In this document: piece after piece, positions 20,271 to 30,319 of the stretch
Position numbering within the stretch: position 1 is the stretch's first letter
Layout of the letters: each line of letters begins with the position of its first letter
Origin: Petasospora fabianii
Taxonomy: Eukaryota; Ascomycota; Saccharomycetes; Phaffomycetales; Wickerhamomycetaceae
Length of the DNA stretch: 64,000 nucleotides
NCBI GenBank assembly: GCA_022641835.1
Contig: CP048719.1
Span: 124,001 to 188,000 of the forward strand
Reading direction: 5' to 3'
Made by a program: the position numbers and the translations under genes
Notes under the pieces: generated by a model
Databases searched by the model: none
What the model saw: the letters and a program-made list of their open reading frames with translations, nothing else
What the model was told of the DNA's origin: nothing

Positions 20271-21017
20271 ATGCAGTTATCCAGTCTGCTCGCTACTCTC
20301 GCCCTCTCTGTGGCTTCCATTGCCGATGATACCAACGCGGGTAATACCTCACAGCTTGTGGGAACGTGGTCCTCTAAGTCTAATACCGTTTTCACAGGTC
20401 CATCCTTCTATGATCCTGTTGATGAGCTCCTTATTGAGCCTGCACTTCCAGGTATCTCCTATTCCTTCACTGAAGATGGTTACTGGGAAGAGGCCATCTA
20501 TCAAGTCACTGCCAACCCAAAGAACCACTCATGTCCAACTGCTGCTCTCATTTTCCAACACGGAACTTACGAGGTGCTTGACAACTTGACCATCATTCTC
20601 ACACCAATCGAAGTTGACGGCCGTCAGTTACTCTCTGATCCATGTAATGATGGTGGTGTCTCCACATACTCCAAATACAACCAGACAGAAATGTTCCTTG
20701 AATGGAGAATGAGTGTCAACGCTTACCATGGCCGTTATATGCTCGAGTTGTTCCAGTGGGATGGTACCCCGGTCCAGCCGTTGTACTTGGCTTACCAACC
20801 ACCAATGATGCTTCCAACTGAGACCATGAACCCTACGGCTTCCGCTGACCACAGTGAGGCCACAAATACCGCCTCATTGAAGAGAAAAGTTAGAAGATCA
20901 TTGGAGAATCAGGATAGAACAAGAGCAGTCAGAAAGAGTCGTCAAAACTTTGACCTCTGGTGGTGGGTCTCCATCGGCTTCATTGGTGTTGGTTCCACAG
21001 CCTATTTCCTCATTTGA
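20271..21017 (+). CDS. ROT1: ER chaperone-like protein Rot1
   Basis: A 248-residue protein. A signal peptide covers about residues 1-18. Conserved lumenal segments include LVGTWSSKSNTVFTGPSFYDP, FTEDGYWEEAIYQV and PLYLAYQPP, with several N-glycosylation sequons. A basic stretch precedes a C-terminal membrane segment (WWWVSIGFIGVGSTAYFLI). Rot1 is an essential fungal ER membrane protein with chaperone activity, needed for beta-1,6-glucan synthesis and glycoprotein folding. Length and topology match the family. Confidence 0.93.
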   Translation: MQLSSLLATLALSVASIADDTNAGNTSQLVGTWSSKSNTVFTGPSFYDPVDELLIEPALPGISYSFTEDGYWEEAIYQVTANPKNHSCPTAALIFQHGTYEVLDNLTIILTPIEVDGRQLLSDPCNDGGVSTYSKYNQTEMFLEWRMSVNAYHGRYMLELFQWDGTPVQPLYLAYQPPMMLPTETMNPTASADHSEATNTASLKRKVRRSLENQDRTRAVRKSRQNFDLWWWVSIGFIGVGSTAYFLI

Positions 21018-21273
21018 GTGACCACAAAAACAAAAAGCACAAAACCCTCAAAACAATCCATCTTGCTTAGCCATATTTTCTTCGTTCTTATTGCTCGTTA
21101 AACTCACATCTTTGTTCACTGTTTACTCATCAAGTATCCTTGTAGATTGCGCTGATAGTCGCGATGGGGCTGAAAATATCGACACGCGACGCCATATAGT
21201 TTTGAATGAACGCCATGTCAACAATACTATATCATCAACACTCCCTGACTCAGGCCTTAAAGTGCACTTGAAT

Positions 21274-21777
21274 ATGAGATCTTCGAAACAGCCGGGTCTT
21301 CCACAGCCTTACAACATGCGTCCTAAACGCTCTGCTGGCCTCACGACGCCACAGAAGAAGCTTCTCATGTACTTCCTCGCACTCTTTTGCATCGGATTCT
21401 TCCTCTGGGAGGCCTCGCGTGCTTCCAAGGTAGAAACTGAGGTCCTTTTCGACTCGGAGATGACAAATGAGCGTAAGGGTATCAAGAACAAAGCCTCAGT
21501 GGATCTTAATGGAGGCGCTGTGGTGCCTGAGGCAGGTTCACCACCTTTAGGTCCTGATGCTGCTAACGCGGCCGGATTGGCCGGTGTCGGCAATGAGATC
21601 AAGGCAGAAGCTGGTGCTGCTGTTCGTGCTGCCGGTGAAGCTACAAAGAAGAAGTTGCTGAATAATCCAAACGTTGTTCAGCAGGTAGCCGTTGGTCCCG
21701 GTGGTGTTGGTGTTGATAAGGCTGGTAATGAACAACCCGCTGCTGCAAAGAAGGCAAATGCTCCAGGTCTCGCTTAA
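21274..21777 (+). CDS. small single-pass membrane protein, unknown
   Basis: A 167-residue protein I cannot assign. A Pro/Arg-rich N-terminus (about 25 residues) leads to one membrane segment (LLMYFLALFCIGFFLWEA), then an Ala/Gly-rich tail with little predicted structure. With basic residues before the segment, a type II arrangement with the tail in the lumen is likely. The frame is open upstream to TTG at 21091, but the only usable ATG is 21274. It follows ROT1 by 256 bases on the same strand and is convergent with BFR1. Confidence 0.6.
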   Translation: MRSSKQPGLPQPYNMRPKRSAGLTTPQKKLLMYFLALFCIGFFLWEASRASKVETEVLFDSEMTNERKGIKNKASVDLNGGAVVPEAGSPPLGPDAANAAGLAGVGNEIKAEAGAAVRAAGEATKKKLLNNPNVVQQVAVGPGGVGVDKAGNEQPAAAKKANAPGLA

Positions 21778-22006
21778 CGAAACTACAAAAATTTAACTCG
21801 GAAAATGCTCTATTTTATTTCGTTATATGATCAGATCAACACACAGTGTAGTCCAATTATTCGTTAACAGCGGGGACAATAGACAGGTAATCATGTGGGA
21901 GGGGAAACTCAGATACACAACACAGTCATGATCAATCAGACTGGTTCAAAAACAGTTGACACGCGAGAGGTCAGCCCAGCAGAGGTAGATAGCAGTATCA
22001 AAGAGT

Positions 22007-23422
22007 TTACTCCTGATCAGCAGTCTCCTTAGCAGCCTCAGTAGACTCGCCCTCAGCCTTAGCGGCAGCGGCAGCGGCAGCCTCAGCCTCCTTAGCGTCT
22101 TGCTTAGCCCAATCAGCCTCCATCTTGGCAATCTTTGCCTTAGCAGCCTCGATGTTCTTCTTAGTGGTGGCCTCCTGGGAAGCAGTGTACTCCTCAAGCT
22201 TAGCCTTCAAAGACTCAATGGTCTTTGGAGTGTCTTCTCTAGAAGTTGGCAAAGCGATGTCCAAGTCACCGAGTTGGGAGATAACCTCTGGCTCCATGGT
22301 AAACTTGGCCTTAGAAGCCTTCTTGTTCTTCTTACCAGCACCGTTGGTCTTAGAACCGGCAATGAAGACATCGTCAGGCTTCTTGATGATTTCAAAGTCA
22401 TCATCGAGGGAAATGACTCTACCCTTTCTCTCAGAGACAAAAGTGGACTTGTTGAACTCAATGGTCTTGGATGGCTTGACATAAGTTGGGTCAAAGAAAG
22501 CAAGCAAAGTGTGGATAGAATCAATTTCCTCCTCGAATGCTGGCTTGGAAGCCTCAGCAAGCTCCTTCTCCAACTTGGACTTTCTCTCAGACTTTGCCTT
22601 GTCAGCTCTGAGCTTCTTCTCCTCTTCAGCAACTCTCTTCTTCTCATCAGCCATGGCCTTCTTGAAAGCCTTGAACTGCTGGTCAAACTCCTCTCTAGTC
22701 TTCTTCAAAGTTGCATAAAGAGCATCCTTCTCCTTGAACAAAGCGCTACGCTTCTGGATCAAACTAGTTCTCTTGTCGTTAACAGACTTGTTGGAGAGAG
22801 ACAACTCGTCCAACTTCTTTTGAACCTCCTCAAACTTGGCAGAAACCTCCTTAGAGTTGAAAGTGGACAACTCCTTCTTCAAGTCAGCAATCTTCTGCTT
22901 GTCATTGTCAATGGACTTCTGCTGGGCGTCCAAGCTGGCAAAGTCCTTTCTAAGCTTTCTCAAAGAGGAAATCTCCTTAACGAGACGTCTCTCCTCAACG
23001 AGGGCCAAGTCACCAGAAGCAATTTCGTCTTCGGATCTTTTGATCTTGTTGTCAATGTCATCAACGGACTTGAAGCTGTACTTGGAAGTAACGTTCTGGA
23101 TCTCACTGATCTTTCTCTTCAAAGAGGAGTCGATCTCCTTAATTCTGGAGTTGACGGTGTTTCTCTTGGTCTTGAGATCGGCCTGGGTCTTCTTCAACTC
23201 ACCAAGCTCAGCAATCAAGGTCTTTCTCTCGGCAGCAACCTTTGGGTCAGTCACAGCCTTGTTCAATTGAGCGGTGATCTCAGCGAGCTGCATGTCCTTC
23301 TGCTTGATCTCGGCCTGAGTCTTGGAGACAATCTCATCACGAGCCTTGGTGTCTGGGGACTTGATGAAACGTCTCTGGACGCGGAACTCGTCTCTCTCTC
23401 TTGGAACGAACTCGTCGGACAT
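22007..23422 (-). CDS. BFR1: Bfr1, polysome- and mRNP-associated coiled-coil protein
   Basis: A 471-residue, highly charged protein that is nearly all coiled coil. It begins MSDEFVPRERDEFRVQRRFI and contains SKYSFKSVDDIDNKIKRSEDEI and RKLRKDF, both typical of Bfr1. The C-terminus is an Ala/Glu tail. Bfr1 binds mRNAs on ER polysomes with Scp160, affects nuclear segregation and suppresses brefeldin A sensitivity. Codon usage is strongly biased, as for an abundant protein. A possible 362-base 5' UTR intron lies upstream (23461-23822). Confidence 0.92.
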   Translation of the reverse strand: MSDEFVPRERDEFRVQRRFIKSPDTKARDEIVSKTQAEIKQKDMQLAEITAQLNKAVTDPKVAAERKTLIAELGELKKTQADLKTKRNTVNSRIKEIDSSLKRKISEIQNVTSKYSFKSVDDIDNKIKRSEDEIASGDLALVEERRLVKEISSLRKLRKDFASLDAQQKSIDNDKQKIADLKKELSTFNSKEVSAKFEEVQKKLDELSLSNKSVNDKRTSLIQKRSALFKEKDALYATLKKTREEFDQQFKAFKKAMADEKKRVAEEEKKLRADKAKSERKSKLEKELAEASKPAFEEEIDSIHTLLAFFDPTYVKPSKTIEFNKSTFVSERKGRVISLDDDFEIIKKPDDVFIAGSKTNGAGKKNKKASKAKFTMEPEVISQLGDLDIALPTSREDTPKTIESLKAKLEEYTASQEATTKKNIEAAKAKIAKMEADWAKQDAKEAEAAAAAAAKAEGESTEAAKETADQE

Positions 23423-23460
23423 TGTGTGGATAGTGGTATTGGAGGATATGGGTATGTGAT

Positions 23461-23822
23461 CTAAAGAGGAGTTGTTAGTGTTTCTGCCTGATAACCAAGA
23501 AAGTGTGCCCTAAACCTTGAGGTGTCCCAATCAAAGACAGATCAGCATCGGAGCCTCGATACGAGTAGAAGCAAAAGTTCCCGACGACATTATTATGGTG
23601 GTAACTGATGACAATGAGAGATATAAGTCAGTAATCCTACGTAAGTACGATAATCACCATGCGGTCTTGGCTATCAAAGATAAGCCAGATGCGTAATGAA
23701 CTTCTCCACGTCATCGTAACCGACCAAAACTTCTTTCAGTCATTTCTGCATCTGTCTCCACTGCTTGTTCGACTAGAATTTCCTCCAATATCAGTACATG
23801 GACACCACAAAAACAAACTTAC
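23461..23822 (-). other. candidate 5' UTR intron of BFR1
   Basis: The minus strand shows donor GTAAGT at 23822-23817, branch CACTAAC at 23480-23474 and acceptor TTTAG ending at 23461, 39 bases before the BFR1 ATG. Geometry matches the confirmed introns of this window. The upstream exon contains no ATG near the donor, so it would be untranslated. Confidence 0.4.
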
Positions 23823-23959
23823 GGAGTGTCAGATGCCAAAAGGCGATTTACTGTGTCCTGCTGACCCAGAAGTGGCTCCGGGGGGCCTGAGATCAGGCTG
23901 CGTTGTCGACAATTTTCCACCGAACGTCGAGACAGCGCGCGTCTGAGCTCGTTTAAAGC

Positions 23960-23977
23960 CACGTGATAGATCACGTG
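23960..23977. promoter_or_regulatory. palindromic double E-box
   Basis: CACGTGATAGATCACGTG is a perfect inverted repeat of CACGTGAT around AG, carrying two CACGTG cores. bHLH factors of the Cbf1/Pho4 class bind CACGTG. It lies between BFR1 and IDI1; which gene it serves is unknown. Confidence 0.6.
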
Positions 23978-24468
23978 AAAGGCTCATCCTCCATGCTTAA
24001 TTATACGCTTCTAACAGTGTAATAAACAGCACGGTGGTGTCGCGGAACGAGGGAAATCATTCAAGAGAGGGAACGATTATGGTCACTCAACTTGCTCATT
24101 TCTTCAGGCTTGCTCTCTGCCCTCTGTGAATACTCATATCTTTCACCGTCGACATCCGTTTCTCCACAGGCTCCGTCAAATCCACTGATTCCTAAGCATA
24201 ACCCGCCAAGTTCCAGTGCACACCTTTGACTTTCTCTTCCATCGAGAACCCTTGTATTACGCGTCCCCGGATCCACTCTTTCTCTTGCTTCTATTTGTTT
24301 TGCCTTTGTGCTCTCCAAAGACTCTCTTATTCCCTGTGTTCTACGTGCACATTTGATTTCCGTACCTAGTGCACTCCTCTTTTGCAGCACCATTACCTAT
24401 TGTCTGCAGTTCAATCTTCAAGCACTACTGCATCAAACAACAGAAAAGAAAAAGAAAGAAAAAACATA

Positions 24469-25326
24469 ATGACCACAACCACCACTTCCACAACCACATC
24501 TTCCACAATCCAGGCCCATGGTCAGACATATGCTGAGCTTGTTGCTGGTTTGACTGGCTCTGACATTCTCCGTGAATTCCCAGAAGTAATCCCTCTTGCC
24601 CGCACTTCTGGTGTCCCAACAAGTGCTGGATCTGCTACTGCCTCTGATGAGATCTTTGAAGGTCATGACGAGGAGCAGATTAGACTGATGGAGGAGCTGT
24701 GTATTGTCTTGGACAACGATGACAAGCCAGTTGGTGCCGGTACTAAAAAGCTTTGTCATATCATGGAAAACATTGAGAAGGGCCTTTTGCACAGAGCCTT
24801 CTCCGTCTTCTTGTTTAACGATGAGGGAAAGCTCTTGCTTCAGCAGAGAGCTTCTGAAAAGATCACGTTTGCTGATATGTGGACCAACACCTGTTGTTCC
24901 CACCCATTGGCTGTTGCAGCTGAGATGGGTTCTGGTGATTTACCAACTTCCATTGATGGTGCCAGAGTTGCTGCTCAGAGAAAGCTTGACCAGGAACTGG
25001 GAATCAAGGCCAAGTATGTGCCATTGGAAGATTTCAAATTCTTGACAAGAATTCACTACAAGGCCCCAAGTAACGGTATCTGGGGTGAGCATGAGATTGA
25101 CTACATCTTCATCATCAGGGCCAACCCAGTCGTTGAGCCAAACCCTAATGAGGTCAGAGACTTGAAATACGTCAGTGCTGAAGAATTGAAAGCTATGTTC
25201 AAGGATGAGAACTTGGTGTTCACGCCATGGTTCAAGTTGATCTGCGAGAACTACTTGTTCAAGTGGTGGGACCACCTCGACAACTTGGATCAGTTCAAGA
25301 GCGAAGAGATTGACCGCTTGGTTTAG
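24469..25326 (+). CDS. IDI1: isopentenyl-diphosphate delta-isomerase
   Basis: A 285-residue Nudix-fold isomerase that interconverts IPP and DMAPP for sterol and other isoprenoid synthesis. The catalytic Cys lies in NTCCSHP near residue 143, and the Nudix-like metal/acid region includes RKLDQELGI and the EHEIDY motif. [10 protein letters not shown] and KLLLQQRA are also conserved. A Thr/Ser-rich head of about 20 residues is non-conserved. The open frame extends upstream to TTG at 24382, but the ATG at 24469 follows an A-rich leader and is the natural start. Confidence 0.95.
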   Translation: MTTTTTSTTTSSTIQAHGQTYAELVAGLTGSDILREFPEVIPLARTSGVPTSAGSATASDEIFEGHDEEQIRLMEELCIVLDNDDKPVGAGTKKLCHIMENIEKGLLHRAFSVFLFNDEGKLLLQQRASEKITFADMWTNTCCSHPLAVAAEMGSGDLPTSIDGARVAAQRKLDQELGIKAKYVPLEDFKFLTRIHYKAPSNGIWGEHEIDYIFIIRANPVVEPNPNEVRDLKYVSAEELKAMFKDENLVFTPWFKLICENYLFKWWDHLDNLDQFKSEEIDRLV

Positions 25327-25671
25327 ATTCACTCAACTTAATAGCAATAATCAAAAGGATGCATCACTAATACAATACCTCTGTCGTAGGCTGAAGTGCA
25401 GAACCCATGTGAACTGGTAAAACGTGAAAGCTCATCCACAGATGCCAGAGTCATACATCGGTCCCGAGTCAGCAGCAGATGAGGCCCCCCACCACACCCG
25501 AACACCAAGTTTTTGGCGGTAGACCATCAGCTTACGCCTGCAATTTTCGGTGAACAGGATTGGTTCTCCAAACCTTTGACCTTGTCTTTTACACGGGTCT
25601 ACGCTGTTCTTTTTCTCTCAGAGCACGTCTAGCAGCGACATTAGCAGGCTCTTTCTTCGCATTTACACACA
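25327..25671. other. intergenic IDI1 to LIP5
   Basis: Promoter of LIP5. It contains GGTAGACCATCAG near 25520, which recurs as a full palindrome at 30685-30700. Nothing else seen. Confidence 0.5.
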
Positions 25672-26895
25672 ATGCTCACACACAGAGCCGTGAAGAGCGT
25701 TCTTGCTCGTCCATCCACTCTTACATATGCCAGATCGTTGGCCTCACTCTCTTCAGAAACCGCATCAAAGACTTCAGATACCACCACAATCAGTGCTGAA
25801 GGCGCACCAAAGAAAACAAGAAGACGCAGAACCGTTTTCTCTGACGCTCTCAACAAGGGTCCCTCCTTTGACGATTTTGTCTCTGGTAAGGCTGCAAAGA
25901 TTTCCGTGGACCCTATTGAGGCGGCTAGACGTGACACAGAGGCCATTGCCCGTCTACCACCCTGGCTCAAAGTTCCGATCCCAAAGGGTAAGTCCTTCCA
26001 CAAGCTCAAGGAGGATGTCAGAGAGCTTAAGCTCGCCACCGTCTGTGAGGAAGCCAAGTGTCCAAACATTGGTGAATGCTGGGGTGGTAAAAAGTCAGAG
26101 GCAACAGCTACCATTATGCTCTTAGGTGATACGTGCACAAGAGGTTGCAGATTCTGTTCCGTGAAGACAAACAGAAAGCCTGCTGCTCCAGATCCACATG
26201 AACCAGAGAACACTGCTGAGGCCATTGCAAGATGGGGTCTGGGTTATGTCGTCATGACTACCGTTGATAGAGATGATTTGATTGATGGTGGATCTAACCA
26301 CTTGGCCGAAACGGTGCGCAGAATCAAACAGAAGGCCCCACAGATCCTCGTCGAAGTACTCAGTGGTGATTTCAGAGGTGACTTGGAGATGGTTAAGATC
26401 CTGGCCAGCTCTGGCTTGGATGTTTATGCACACAACGTTGAGACCGTTGAGGAGTTGACGCCTCACGTCAGAGACAGAAGAGCCACATTCCGTCAATCCC
26501 TTGCCGTGCTCAAGACTGCTAAGGAGACCAACCCAGATCTCATCACAAAAACCTCTATGATGCTCGGTCTTGGTGAAACTGATGAACAAATCATGGATGC
26601 CATGAGGGAGTTGAGAAAGGTGAACTGTGATGTTGTCACTTTCGGACAGTACATGAGACCAACAAAACGTCATATGAAGGTTGCCGAATACGTCAAGCCA
26701 GAGAAGTTCGAATACTGGAAGGAGACTGCACTCGATATGGGCTTCCTCTACTGTGCATCTGGTCCATTGGTCAGATCTTCTTACAAGGCTGGTGAGGCAT
26801 TCATTGAGAATGTCTTGAAGAAGAGAAAATCTGGTGTTGATGCCGTTGTTCCACCAGAGGCTACCATCGAACCAGCTACTTTCGGTAAGCACTGA
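25672..26895 (+). CDS. LIP5: mitochondrial lipoyl synthase
   Basis: A 407-residue radical SAM enzyme. A basic presequence ([22 protein letters not shown]) targets mitochondria. The auxiliary cluster motif [12 protein letters not shown] sits near residues 125-136 and the radical SAM motif CTRGCRFC near 154-161. [20 protein letters not shown] is conserved. The C-terminal SSYKAGE holds the serine that ligates the auxiliary cluster. It inserts two sulfurs into octanoyl groups on pyruvate and ketoglutarate dehydrogenases and the glycine cleavage H protein. Confidence 0.96.
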   Translation: MLTHRAVKSVLARPSTLTYARSLASLSSETASKTSDTTTISAEGAPKKTRRRRTVFSDALNKGPSFDDFVSGKAAKISVDPIEAARRDTEAIARLPPWLKVPIPKGKSFHKLKEDVRELKLATVCEEAKCPNIGECWGGKKSEATATIMLLGDTCTRGCRFCSVKTNRKPAAPDPHEPENTAEAIARWGLGYVVMTTVDRDDLIDGGSNHLAETVRRIKQKAPQILVEVLSGDFRGDLEMVKILASSGLDVYAHNVETVEELTPHVRDRRATFRQSLAVLKTAKETNPDLITKTSMMLGLGETDEQIMDAMRELRKVNCDVVTFGQYMRPTKRHMKVAEYVKPEKFEYWKETALDMGFLYCASGPLVRSSYKAGEAFIENVLKKRKSGVDAVVPPEATIEPATFGKH

Positions 26896-27202
26896 TCCAT
26901 ACTGCATGACTGACATCACATCCAACTTATGACGCATTTCCACATTGACATGATCTTCTTTTGTTTAGCATTCTTTCTCCCAGACTCCCGCTTATAGAGC
27001 GATACACTAACGCACACGCTTTATTTATTAATATCACGTTCAGATTTATGACTCCTCAATAGTAACTTGTTTTTATATGCGACTGAGAGTACGAAAATAA
27101 ATACGTTCAGGCCGTGGTGTTATATCGCTGTACAAGCTACCAACCACTACACCATACCGACAAAAATCAATTATCAAGACGTACAATTAAAGAAAAAGTT
27201 CA
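26896..27202. other. intergenic between convergent LIP5 and BEM3
   Basis: AT-rich 3' ends only; AATAAA-like elements occur near 27095-27105. No gene seen. Confidence 0.6.
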
Positions 27203-30200
27203 TTAGAATGTAGGGATGTTCAAGTCAACATCCTCTCTTTGAGCCATATCTACAGGCTCTCCACCTTCAAATACACATCTGAAGTCCACCAAAAACGGCA
27301 CAATCACGTCAGTTGCAATGTTCAGCGTTGGTGAGAAGACAATACATAAGTTTCTCAGGTTCATTTTGTTGGAGTCCTTGTTGTTGATCACATCGTTCAA
27401 GAACTTGAACAACGCATATAGCACTGCAATGTTCTCCCTTGGTAACTCCATAGCCAGTTTACTATACTCACGAGCCAATTGTGCTGGGTCTCTTATATTA
27501 CCACAGCAATCCTTGAAGCGTGGATACAAATCCTTTGTCAAAATGTTAGAAGGAAGTTCTCTCAGCCACAGTTTGAGCAGACCAGCAATGGTATTAATGT
27601 CAGGTCTCGGCTCAAGTGCGTTGAAATCGACATCATGAGTCTGGTCGAATTCAGAACGAAGTTGTTTGATCATTGCGGAAGATCCGGAGAGACGGAAGAT
27701 ACCCTCTTCATAAACAGCAGAACGATCGATGAGGTATGAGAGGCAGCGGAAAACAATGGATGGGACAGCAACACCATACATTTCATGGCTGGATAATGAA
27801 ACCACTGTGGTCAGCTCGTTCTGGAACACAGTCGTTTTGTTTAGGACAGGTGAATTGAGATCCATTCCCTGAAGTGATCTCTCAATGCTGGACTCCAGGA
27901 TGCTGTTTGGGGACTCCTGTTGTTGTCTATACATCTCCATCTGGTCGTTCACCTGTTTTTTCGAGAATGGGAAGAACGATCTCTTCTTCTGCCTCTTAGC
28001 CTCCTTTGCAGCCAGCTCCGGATCTCTCAGATCAATGCTAGCAGCAGAGCTAGGAGGTTCCTTCACTGGGGAAGACTGACTCATAGAAGCTGGTGAGACG
28101 CCATTTTCCTTCATTGGAGTAGCAACACTCTCAACGGTAGTGGACTCTGACGAGTAGATAGACTGGCCACTTCCAGAGATGTAACTCGATCCAGCATCAG
28201 TATCCAGTAGCTGAACCAACACGTTAACCCACAAATCCCTCTCAATATCAGTCTCAGCACAGAAAATATGCTTTGTGAAAGAGCCACTCTTCAATCCCTT
28301 CTTGGGTTCCATCACAGCAAAGGCATGTCTGAACGCACTCTTATCATCACTTCCCTTTAGATCATCAGGTTGTCTTCCAATCTGGGATCCTTGCAACTTG
28401 ATTATCTCGACCATTTGGCCATCCGGGCCATCGTAAACGTTAATGAAGGGACCATCGAGTTGGCAATAGCGAGCCTTCCAATTGTTCCCCAATCCCTTTG
28501 CCCTACGAAGGAGCCAGCCTTCCTTTAGGACATCCATATTGGACTCATCAAGCAGATTGATGACATCGAGGGACATGAATCTAGCGAGCTTGTATGCACC
28601 ATCGAGTGGGATGTTTGGGATGGAGAATAGTGTTGCAAAGTAATCTTTGATCCTCGTACGACGAGAATCGACCTTTGTAGGTATATTAGTGAGGAATAGA
28701 GATTTTTCAGGTACAGGAGGTAAGGAGAATGAGTTGATCATTGGACGGATCTCAGTGTCTAGAAGGACAATTTGAGAAAGGGACTTGCGGAACCTCCACA
28801 TTTCCTTATTAGTTTGGCGGTCGAGCACAGCAATAGACACATAAGGATCATCAGATTTCTTTGTAGGATTTCCATGGATGGTACTGATAATCTCAGGTTT
28901 CACTGTACCAAGATGTGCTGGATCAACAAAAAGTGGGACATCTGATGGATAGGTCGGGGTTGGAGGGAGTGGCTGATCCTGTGGGTTATACGAAGGCTGC
29001 TCTTGCGGCTGTTGTTGGGACGTGAAAGACTGTTGTATGGATTGAGGTGTAGAGTTCTCTGTGTAGTCTCTATATGCCTGCTGTCTGAAGTCCGCGGTGA
29101 ATGGATCGTACAAGTTGGATCTGGAAAGAGGCGTCTGATCTGCCGGTGGTGCCGTTGGTGTTGGGAGCTGCTCTGTAGTGTGAGATGAGGGACCTGATAC
29201 CGATGGGGCACGGATGGAGATGGTTGGTGTAATAGGAAGAGAACCTGAGGATGGCTCTCTGTTTGCATATGGTCTCTGAGATGTGAACTTTAGAGGACTG
29301 ACAGGTGGCATGTTTCTGTGACTTTGTGGTGATGGGATACTAGCCTGTGGAATTGTAGTGTTGGCAATGATCTGTGGAGTTGTGATGGATGATGAGATGT
29401 TGGATCCCTGCGGGGACAAGGAGTCGCTGTGTGACTTGTATGGAGATGGCGATGCAATTCTTCCAGAGTACGGTGTCATCTGAACCTTGTTATCAACTGT
29501 CTGTACAACTGGCTCATCTTCTGCCGATGACTTAAGTGCCTCGATAGTGGCGTTCCAGTCAACATTAATCCTGGAGGAGTCCGGGCTTAGCACATCAGCG
29601 ATATCATCTGGCTCTGGAAGTTCTTCATTGTGCATGGAGATAACCTCAGAAGTTGGGGTAATGGAGCCCTGCTCCTCCTTGGCAACCATGAGACTGTAGT
29701 CCTCATTAAGATCATCCTCCTTTTCTTCAACCGGCTTGTTGGCAGCGCCTAGGATCGTATTGGTCGAGGTATCTCCTTCATTACGTTCATCCAGCTGTCT
29801 CGACGCATCTTGAGATCTTGAAGAAGCTGTCCTTTGGGCATCAGGACTTCTAGTCGTCTTAAGTCGATCAGCAGACCTAGGAGGCAGTGATAGCTTGTCC
29901 AGGTTTTTTGAGCGTGCTGGGTCAATATTAAGAGATCGTATCACAGCTTCTTTGAGAATGGTTGGCTCTGTGAAAGGAGGAACATCGATGGAATTGTCTC
30001 GTAATGTCGTCTCTAAAAGCCTGATGTGTGCCCTGAGTGCCGAGATGAGCATGTTCTGGTCCACAAAGCGGGACTCAAGATCGTTGTTCTTCTTGACCAG
30101 TTGCTCGAGTTTTGAGCTCGGTTTAGTTGGGGATTGTAGCTTATCCATGGATCTGGATGTGGCAATGGTTTGTGTGAGTGAGTGTTGAGGCTCTGTGGAG

Positions 30201-30319
30201 TCGCTGCTGTTCTCAAAAGAGAACTCGGAGATGCCCGACTGCAGGGATGCTCTCTTGGATGGGTCTCTGCACTTGGAGGCAGACTCCACCAGTAGCAGGT
30301 CATTGGTTCCCGAGTCCAT
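27203..30319 (-). CDS. BEM3: Rho GTPase-activating protein Bem3
   Basis: A 1038-residue signalling protein. The N-terminal half is a coiled-coil stretch and a long Ser/Pro/Gln-rich region. A PX-like domain lies at about 475-580 and a PH domain from about 596 (VLKEGWLLRRAKGLGNNWKARYCQL). A RhoGAP domain starts near 843 with PSIVFRCLSYLIDR and the arginine finger in GIFRLSGSS. PX-PH-RhoGAP is the Bem3 order; Bem3 stimulates GTP hydrolysis by Cdc42 to limit polarised growth. The frame opens upstream at GTG 30370; the first ATG at 30319 starts MDSGTNDLLL. One ACGCGT lies about 250 bases upstream (30567-30572). Confidence 0.9.
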   Translation of the reverse strand: MDSGTNDLLLVESASKCRDPSKRASLQSGISEFSFENSSDSTEPQHSLTQTIATSRSMDKLQSPTKPSSKLEQLVKKNNDLESRFVDQNMLISALRAHIRLLETTLRDNSIDVPPFTEPTILKEAVIRSLNIDPARSKNLDKLSLPPRSADRLKTTRSPDAQRTASSRSQDASRQLDERNEGDTSTNTILGAANKPVEEKEDDLNEDYSLMVAKEEQGSITPTSEVISMHNEELPEPDDIADVLSPDSSRINVDWNATIEALKSSAEDEPVVQTVDNKVQMTPYSGRIASPSPYKSHSDSLSPQGSNISSSITTPQIIANTTIPQASIPSPQSHRNMPPVSPLKFTSQRPYANREPSSGSLPITPTISIRAPSVSGPSSHTTEQLPTPTAPPADQTPLSRSNLYDPFTADFRQQAYRDYTENSTPQSIQQSFTSQQQPQEQPSYNPQDQPLPPTPTYPSDVPLFVDPAHLGTVKPEIISTIHGNPTKKSDDPYVSIAVLDRQTNKEMWRFRKSLSQIVLLDTEIRPMINSFSLPPVPEKSLFLTNIPTKVDSRRTRIKDYFATLFSIPNIPLDGAYKLARFMSLDVINLLDESNMDVLKEGWLLRRAKGLGNNWKARYCQLDGPFINVYDGPDGQMVEIIKLQGSQIGRQPDDLKGSDDKSAFRHAFAVMEPKKGLKSGSFTKHIFCAETDIERDLWVNVLVQLLDTDAGSSYISGSGQSIYSSESTTVESVATPMKENGVSPASMSQSSPVKEPPSSAASIDLRDPELAAKEAKRQKKRSFFPFSKKQVNDQMEMYRQQQESPNSILESSIERSLQGMDLNSPVLNKTTVFQNELTTVVSLSSHEMYGVAVPSIVFRCLSYLIDRSAVYEEGIFRLSGSSAMIKQLRSEFDQTHDVDFNALEPRPDINTIAGLLKLWLRELPSNILTKDLYPRFKDCCGNIRDPAQLAREYSKLAMELPRENIAVLYALFKFLNDVINNKDSNKMNLRNLCIVFSPTLNIATDVIVPFLVDFRCVFEGGEPVDMAQREDVDLNIPTF

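Larger units (their letters stand above)
23423..24468. other. divergent BFR1/IDI1 promoter region
   Basis: About 1 kb between divergent genes. It includes a candidate BFR1 leader intron (23461-23822), the double E-box palindrome (23960-23977) and a pyrimidine-rich stretch ending in an A-rich IDI1 leader. No further gene recognised. Confidence 0.6.

Noticed and set aside
22100-23464. Long plus-strand open frame antisense to BFR1
   Set aside because: It is the mirror of a strongly codon-biased coiled-coil gene, is Leu/Ser-rich and matches no family.
23950-24020. CACGTG plus AT-rich DNA as a point centromere (CDEI-like)
   Set aside because: No AT-rich CDEII of proper length and no CDEIII-like CCGAA core follow.
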